Source of the DNA: Adenophora triphylla var. japonica | Taxonomy: Eukaryota > Streptophyta > Magnoliopsida > Asterales > Campanulaceae | Reading direction: 5' to 3' | Assembly (NCBI GenBank): GCA_022495995.1 | Contig: JAFEMH010002450.1 | Span: 124,001 to 188,000, forward strand | Length of the DNA stretch: 64,000 nucleotides | Shown here: in pieces, positions 58,501 through 64,000 of the stretch | Numbering within the stretch: the stretch's first letter is position 1 | Layout: each line of letters opens with the position of its first letter | Translations under genes and position numbers: made by a program | Notes under the pieces: model-generated | Database searches by the model: none | Seen by the model: only the letters and a program-made list of their open reading frames with translations | What the model was told of the DNA's origin: nothing

Positions 58501-61500
58501 GTCACGAAACTCTGACAAAAATTATTGACAATCAAGACTACTTTTTTTTTTTAGTAGTGATGAAACTACAAGATTCTTCTTAGGGGACTTCTCCTTGTAT
58601 TCTTGATGCTTCACTTAATCTGTTTACATTTCCCTTAATGAAGCTAAAAGAGAAGGAAAATGCTTTCCGGAAGTGATTGTGTGATTGCCAACCGAATTCA
58701 GCTAGGCATCTAGTGGTATAAATGAAAAAGATACACCGTATTAGACGTCCTTTTAATCCATATGCATGCACAAACTAAACCATCCTTGTGCAATTGGAAA
58801 AGTGGAAGCCCATTAACTTTTTTAAGAAAAATACGCAAACTTGGGACCAAATGAGGTGATTCGTGAGGCAAACTGTGAAAAACATCGCATCTTGAAGATA
58901 TTTTTGATATATTATCATTGATGAGGCTGTGTTACTTTCTGAAGATGTCTGGGAAAATAACATACAATGGACATGAACTACATGAGTTTGTGCCTCAACG
59001 GACTTCTGTGTATGTCAGCCAGCAGGACTGGCACATGGCAGAGATGACAGTAAGGGAAACTCTTCAGTTCTCAGGACATTGTCAAGGTGTTGGATTTAAG
59101 CAAGGTAACCTCAAGGAAATCATGTCATTTCTGTGTATGCATACCACTTAGGATCCCCTCTTTTTGGTATCATATCACTGATGTAAAATTAATTACACTT
59201 TGATATAATGAAAACTCGATACAGATATGCTTATGGAGCTTTTAAGAAGAGAGGAGAATGCAGGAATAAAGCCTGAAGAAGATATTGATATGTTCATAAA
59301 GGTATAATCTTTGGAGTGATTTTTTTTTTTTTTTGACTTTCTATATCTCTGTGGAATTTAATGCACTCCCTACGTCCCATAACAATTTACACTTTTAGTG
59401 GTGGGCACAGGAATCAAGGAAAAGTGAAAAAGGTTATGTGTTGTGAGTGTAAATAGTTGGGTAGGAGAGAGAAAGTGGGGTAGGGAATAGTAAGTGAGTG
59501 ATTGTTGTGAGTATGAAAAATGGATCCCATTATTTAAAAAGTAATAAAACTTTTCCATTTTGGGATTTTGTAGATTAAAGTGGGACACCCAACATGGTAT
59601 TTTTGAAGATTATTGTGGAGTATCTGTTTCTGGGTGCCTATACTTGTTCTTTCTACTAAAGTATTAGTTTTTCTCTTTAGACAATAGCCCTTGGTGAGCA
59701 GAAGACAAGTCTTGTTGTGGAGTACATTATGAAGGTACAATATTGAATATTGTTAATTTTACTCCTTGAGAAATGTAGAACTATTTTGGCATATCAAGGT
59801 CTTGTTACATTCTGCAGCAAAAGCTTTAATGTTTCATAATGCATTGTGCATGAAAGTATTATTTTTACCTTGTATATCATTCTGAAATGCTTACAAAGAT
59901 TTTAGGATTGGATACATGTGCTGATACTCTAGTGGGAGATGAAATGCGCAAAGGGATATCTGGGGGCCAAATGAAACGCCTTACTACAGGTAACTGCCCT
60001 GCCCGAAATTATTTGATTTTATTTGAGTCTTCCTTATTTGTCCTTCCTTCTAAATTTGATGAATGCCACAGGAGAGCTGCTAATGGGTGGATCAAGAGTG
60101 CTATTCATGGATGAGATATCAACTGGCCTCGATAGTTCAACTACCCATCAAATCATAAAGTATTTACAGCACGCCACTCATTCTCTTGATGGAACAACAG
60201 TCGTCTCTCTATTGCAACCAGATCCTGAAACTTACGAGCTTTTTGACGACTTGATTCTTTTAAGCGAGGGACAAATTGTATACCAGGGACCCCGTGAATT
60301 AGCTCTTCAATTCTTTGTCTCTATGGGTTTTTGTTGCCCAAACAGGAAAAATGTGGCTGACTTTTTGCAAGAAGTAAGTACTCCCTTCGTCCCAAAATGA
60401 TAGTCCCATTTACCATATTTATTTGTCCGATTTCCAGATTTGATAGGTTAAAATCATTGAACTACCAAAATTGTCCTCCAAGGAAGAAGAGGGAGAGAGA
60501 GAAAGATGAGAACCAACCAAGGAGCAACAAGGAGAGAAAGAGAGTAATGGAGTAATAATTAAACCTCAGCAATGGTAGTGATGTAAATGAAAATAGGTTG
60601 TTAAAGGTTTGAATAGTCAAATGGGACCATCATTATGGGACGGAGGGAGTATTAAATTTTGGGTTTCCAGGAATTATGCTCTTATCTTATTCCACTTGAA
60701 CTTTTCTACACAGGTTACATCAGTAAAGGATCAAGAGCAGTATTGGTTCCTTGATGAGTGTTATCAATATGTGCCCGTGGCAAAGTTTGTAGAAGCTTTT
60801 AGATCATTTTCCCTTGGAAAATCTTTGTCCCGTGAGCTGGCTGTTCCTTTTGATAAACGTTATTGTCATCCTGCAGCCCTATCAAGTAATATTTATGGTA
60901 GAAAGAGAGCTGAGTTACTCAAGATGAGTTTTTCCTGGCAAATGTTACTTTTCAAGCGGAATTCATTTGTCTATATTTTCAAATTCGTCCAGGTAATACT
61001 TCTGCTATCTTCTAAGCTACAATGCATCATGTGGACTATTATTTTCGTTCCATATATTTTATGAGTAAAATAGGTTTATTTGAAGGGTCAAGCCTTATTG
61101 ACAATTCATTGCCGTAAAAATGGCTGCATTGAGTGACAGGACAGACATATTTGTTACTCCCTACGTCCCTAAATGAATGTCCAATTTTCACTTTGAGAGA
61201 CATTTAAGAAAAGTGAAATTTAAGCATTTCTTAACCAAATATAGAACTTGTTGATTTGTGAGGGATGATATAGGAACTTCTAAAAAATGGGCATTCATTT
61301 TTGGACAATATTTTTTTTTGGGAAAATAGACATTCATTTAGGGACGGAGGGAGTATTTTTCATAGTGATCAAGAAGGAATTCTTCATTTCTTAACTAATT
61401 ATATATATATTTTTTCTTTTAATATATAAATGCATTGAATGGCAATCCTTCTTTTAAGTAGCTGGCAGGCTCCAAAGATCTTTCTTTACCCGTATATTTT

Positions 61501-64000
61501 AACAGATAGACAGCATTTCTCCAGTTTATGCTAATACAGGACAATCTGTTCTACTGTAGCTTCTTTTGATTATCATGATTATGTCAAGTGTGTTTTTCCG
61601 GACAACATTGCACCGTGATTCACTTGAAGATGGAGGTGTTTATCTTGGTGCCCTTTACTTTGCAATAGTAATGATCCTTTTCAATGGCTTCACGGAGGTT
61701 CCAATGGTGATAGCTAAACTTCCAGTTCTTTACAAGCACAGAGACTTGCACTTCTATCCATGCTGGGTTTATACACTTCCATCATGGATTTTAAGCATAC
61801 CTTTATCCATTGTAGAGTCGGGCATATGGGTTGGAGTTACATACTACTTGGTCGGCTTTGATCCTGAAATAACCAGGTCTGCATTATCCCCATTTGCTGA
61901 GCCTTTTGCTTCCTCAGTCCCATAATAAATGTCACATCTTGACTTTTTTGGTCAACTTAATAGTAAAAAGTTACTAAAATCTAATCATTTTCATGAAGTT
62001 CTAAAAATTGTTATCAAAAGTATTTTTGATGAAGTATCAATAACAATTTTTAGACTTTCATGAAAATTTCTCCCTCCGTCTCTAAATCAATGTCAAGTTT
62101 TTTTTTTTTTTTTCAAATTTGCTCTTGATCAAGAACATATTTGAAAATAATTTCAACATTCAATTAGGGACGGAGGGAATTTAAATTTTCATCAATCTTT
62201 GGTCAAAATTCGATCAAGTTTACCAAAAAGGTCAAGGTGCGACATTTATTTTGGTGCAGAGGGAGTATATCCATTTTCCTTTTACATAATTGTTTACCAG
62301 AAATCAATGTTCTCATACTGGAGTTGACATAAATAGACTCAAATTGGCTTGCATCAATTCTGCAGATGCCTGCGACAGTTTCTGTTGTATTTCTCTTTGC
62401 ACCAGATGTCTATAGCTCTTTTTCGTGTGATGGCATCCTTGGGCAGAAATATGATTATTGCAAACACTTTTGGATCTTTCGCTATGTTGGTTGTTATGGC
62501 ACTTGGAGGATTTGTTCTTTCTAGAGGTTAAAATTTTTCTTCATGCTACCCGTGAAACTTGCGTATTCAGTTTGTCAATAGAGTGACTGATTTTTGTATT
62601 CTGACAGATAGCATACCTCGGTGGTGGATTTGGGGTTACTGGTTTTCCCCTTTAATGTATGCTCAAAGTGCAGTTTCCGTGAATGAATTTCTTGGGCATT
62701 CTTGGGATAAGGTATTGGGAGTTTAAGGTTATCCATGCACTTCCTATACTCATTCTCATTATGTTCATTGCTGATGATTTTCTTTATTTCTTATATACAT
62801 CATTTATAATTGTTTAAAATATATCATAGTTCAATCTGGGCACATTATAATCAGCGATCACAGCTCTTCTCCTTTTGATATGTAGAATGCTACATCAAAT
62901 ACCAGTCTACCTTTGGGGGTGATGTTATTGAAAGTTCGTAGTCTCTTTCCAGAGGATTATTGGTACTGGATCGGTGTTGTTGCTTTGCTCGGTTATGCAG
63001 TTTTATTGAACATTATCTTTACACTCTGTTTGACTTACCTCAACCGTAAGTTATTTTCTCAATTATTGTGATTTAATTTGATACTCCCTCCGTCCCAATA
63101 TAAATGTGGCACTTTTTCCTTTTTGGTTCGTTCCAAAATAAATGTCGTGTTTCTAAATAAGGAAATGGTTTTAGTGCAATCTTGTCATTGTACAAGCAAT
63201 GTACTAACAAGTAAAGCACATTCATTAAAAACGTTGACAAATCAAATGTGCCATTTATTATGGGACGGAGGGAGTATTTGTTAGTGATATCCTGAAGATG
63301 GCTCTAGAGGGCGAGCCTTGGCGCAACGATTAAGTTGCTCCTTTGGTGACCATAAGGTCACGGGTTCGAACCTTGGCGAACAGCCTCTTGGCAATTGTCA
63401 GGGGAAGGTTCTAGCAAATGGTTCCCTCTCCCAACCCCCGCAAGGCGGGGAGTGCTTGGCGCACCGGGGTTTGCCCTTTGCCCTTTATTCTGAAGATGGC
63501 TCTATTATCCTAGTTATATTGGCCGAACATTTCTTTCTACACAGCCCTTGGAAGCCATCAAGTTGTTCTTTCAAAGAAGGATGCCAAGTACGAAGACAAG
63601 GGAAAAGGGAGTAAAACGTCCATTACTGAGCTAAGAGATTATCTGCAACATTCGCACTCCTATGCTGGTTTGTGAGAATCCCTTTTTACATTTGGATATT
63701 TTCTCGCCCTCAAATAAATTTGAGTGTATATTAATTTATATTATTTGCCTCTGTAGGTCAAGAAGTTAGAACTCAAAATGGCATGGTTCTTCCATTCCGA
63801 CCTCTTTCAATGTCTTTCAGAAACATCAGTTATTTCGTTGATGTCCCTGTGGTATGCCTAAAACTACTTCTCTTCCATTACGCAAAGAAAGATTATTTGA
63901 GAAATCTGTCATTGAATTTTTATTTTTATTTTTTATACTTTAGGAACTGAAGCAACGAGGTGTATTAGAAGATGGGTTGCAATTGTTGGTCAATGTTACT
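55582..64000 (+). CDS. ABCG32-like: Full-size ABCG (PDR) transporter, ABCG32/PEC1-like, first 17 exons (3' part beyond window)
   Basis: Exons: 55582-55865, 57046-57166, 57372-57460, 57537-57621, 58945-59104, 59225-59301, 59681-59734, 59899-59989, 60072-60373, 60714-60992, 61560-61876, 62366-62526, 62608-62711, 62886-63045, 63545-63667, 63757-63851, 63954 on. All introns are GT-AG, phases agree and no stop occurs over about 849 codons of a usual ~1,420. The first nucleotide-binding domain has Walker [10 protein letters not shown] (~res 171), signature GISGGQ (~309) and Walker B VLFMDEIS (~329). The first membrane domain spans about 530-790 ([38 protein letters not shown]). From memory it is closest to Arabidopsis ABCG32/PEC1, a plasma-membrane exporter needed for cuticle formation. 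The family is certain; the orthology is likely but untested. Confidence 0.93.
56729..56978. mobile_element. Stowaway-like MITE in ABCG intron 1
   Basis: A 250-bp element with ends CTCCCTCCGTCCCGGAAAG and the complement CTTTCTGGGACGGAGGAG, flanked by TA. Its interior is itself largely an inverted repeat (AAAATCTAAAA arms). Confidence 0.92.
59365..59600. mobile_element. Degraded Stowaway-like MITE in ABCG intron 6
   Basis: The left end CTCCCTACGTCCC is clear. The right end survives only as a GTGGGAC-type remnant near 59580. Confidence 0.6.
60381..60649. mobile_element. Stowaway-like MITE abutting the exon 9 splice donor
   Basis: CTCCCTTCGTCCC to GGGACGGAGGGAG, flanked by TA (60379-60380, 60650-60651). 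The left TA forms the end of the GTAAGTA donor beginning at 60374. Confidence 0.92.
61157..61353. mobile_element. Stowaway-like MITE in ABCG intron 10
   Basis: CTCCCTACGTCCC to GGGACGGAGGGAG, flanked by TA. Confidence 0.92.
61914..62267. mobile_element. MITE interrupted by a second MITE in ABCG intron 11
   Basis: The outer arms are CAGTCCCATAATAAATGTC and the GACATTTATTTTGG-type complement near 62240. Inside lies a shorter element, 62070-62179, with CTCCCTCCGTC and GACGGAGGGA ends. Confidence 0.75.
63084..63275. mobile_element. Stowaway-like MITE in ABCG intron 14
   Basis: CTCCCTCCGTCCC to GGGACGGAGGGAG, flanked by TA (63082-63083, 63276-63277). Confidence 0.93.
63307..63489 (+). mobile_element. 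tRNA-derived SINE in ABCG intron 14
   Basis: A-box-like TTGGCGCAACGATTAAG and B-box GGTTCGAACC lie near the 5' end, and the element ends in GCCCTTTGCCCTTT. It is flanked by the 15-bp duplication CTGAAGATGGCTCTA (63292-63306, 63490-63504). Confidence 0.92.

Overview
The window looks like a transposon-rich stretch of a flowering-plant (eudicot-type) nuclear genome. It holds one host gene, at the right end (from 55582). Almost everything to its left is nested mobile DNA and tandem repeats. No bacterial gene organisation, tRNA or rRNA gene, or CRISPR array was seen. A closer taxonomic placement is not possible from the sequence alone; the antisense-gene Tat elements recall Retand-type elements, but that is only a weak hint.

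Left half (1-32120): one old minus-strand Ty3/gypsy element of the Tat type ('Tat-1'). Its 5' LTR is at 31376-32120, it has gag and protease, and it carries a decayed antisense gene at the left edge. It lacks reverse transcriptase, RNase H and integrase. A plus-strand Ty1/copia element ('Copia-1', 4443-29920, target duplication GCTGC) split its gag. Copia-1 was then hit twice: by a plus-strand chromovirus ('Gypsy-1', 4473-14035, duplication GTTAT) in its 5' LTR, and by a minus-strand copia ('Copia-2', 18534-26315, duplication GCTTA) in its integrase. All three insertions keep exact 5-bp target duplications, so the order of events can be read directly.

Middle (32121-41481): an element with palindromic ends (32558-38953) that was invaded by a non-autonomous CACTA transposon (32647-38370, TSD ACG). 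The CACTA body carries about 3.3 kb of heptads of the form TATA+GGG or TATA+CCC. A dimeric-looking tRNA-derived SINE and an AT-rich 51-bp tandem array follow.

Right-middle (41482-53552): a second Tat element ('Tat-2', minus strand, both LTRs, TSD ATAAC). It has a separate plus-strand gene (coiled coil, Transposase_28-like, introns, its own TATA box), then a tandem-repeat block, then integrase, an archaeal-type RNase H, RT, protease and gag in reverse.

Right end (53553-64000): AT-rich repeats, a fold-back region, then the promoter and first 17 exons of an intact full-size ABCG/PDR transporter resembling ABCG32/PEC1. Exon phases are continuous throughout. The introns are loaded with Stowaway-like MITEs and one SINE. 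The gene runs off the window.
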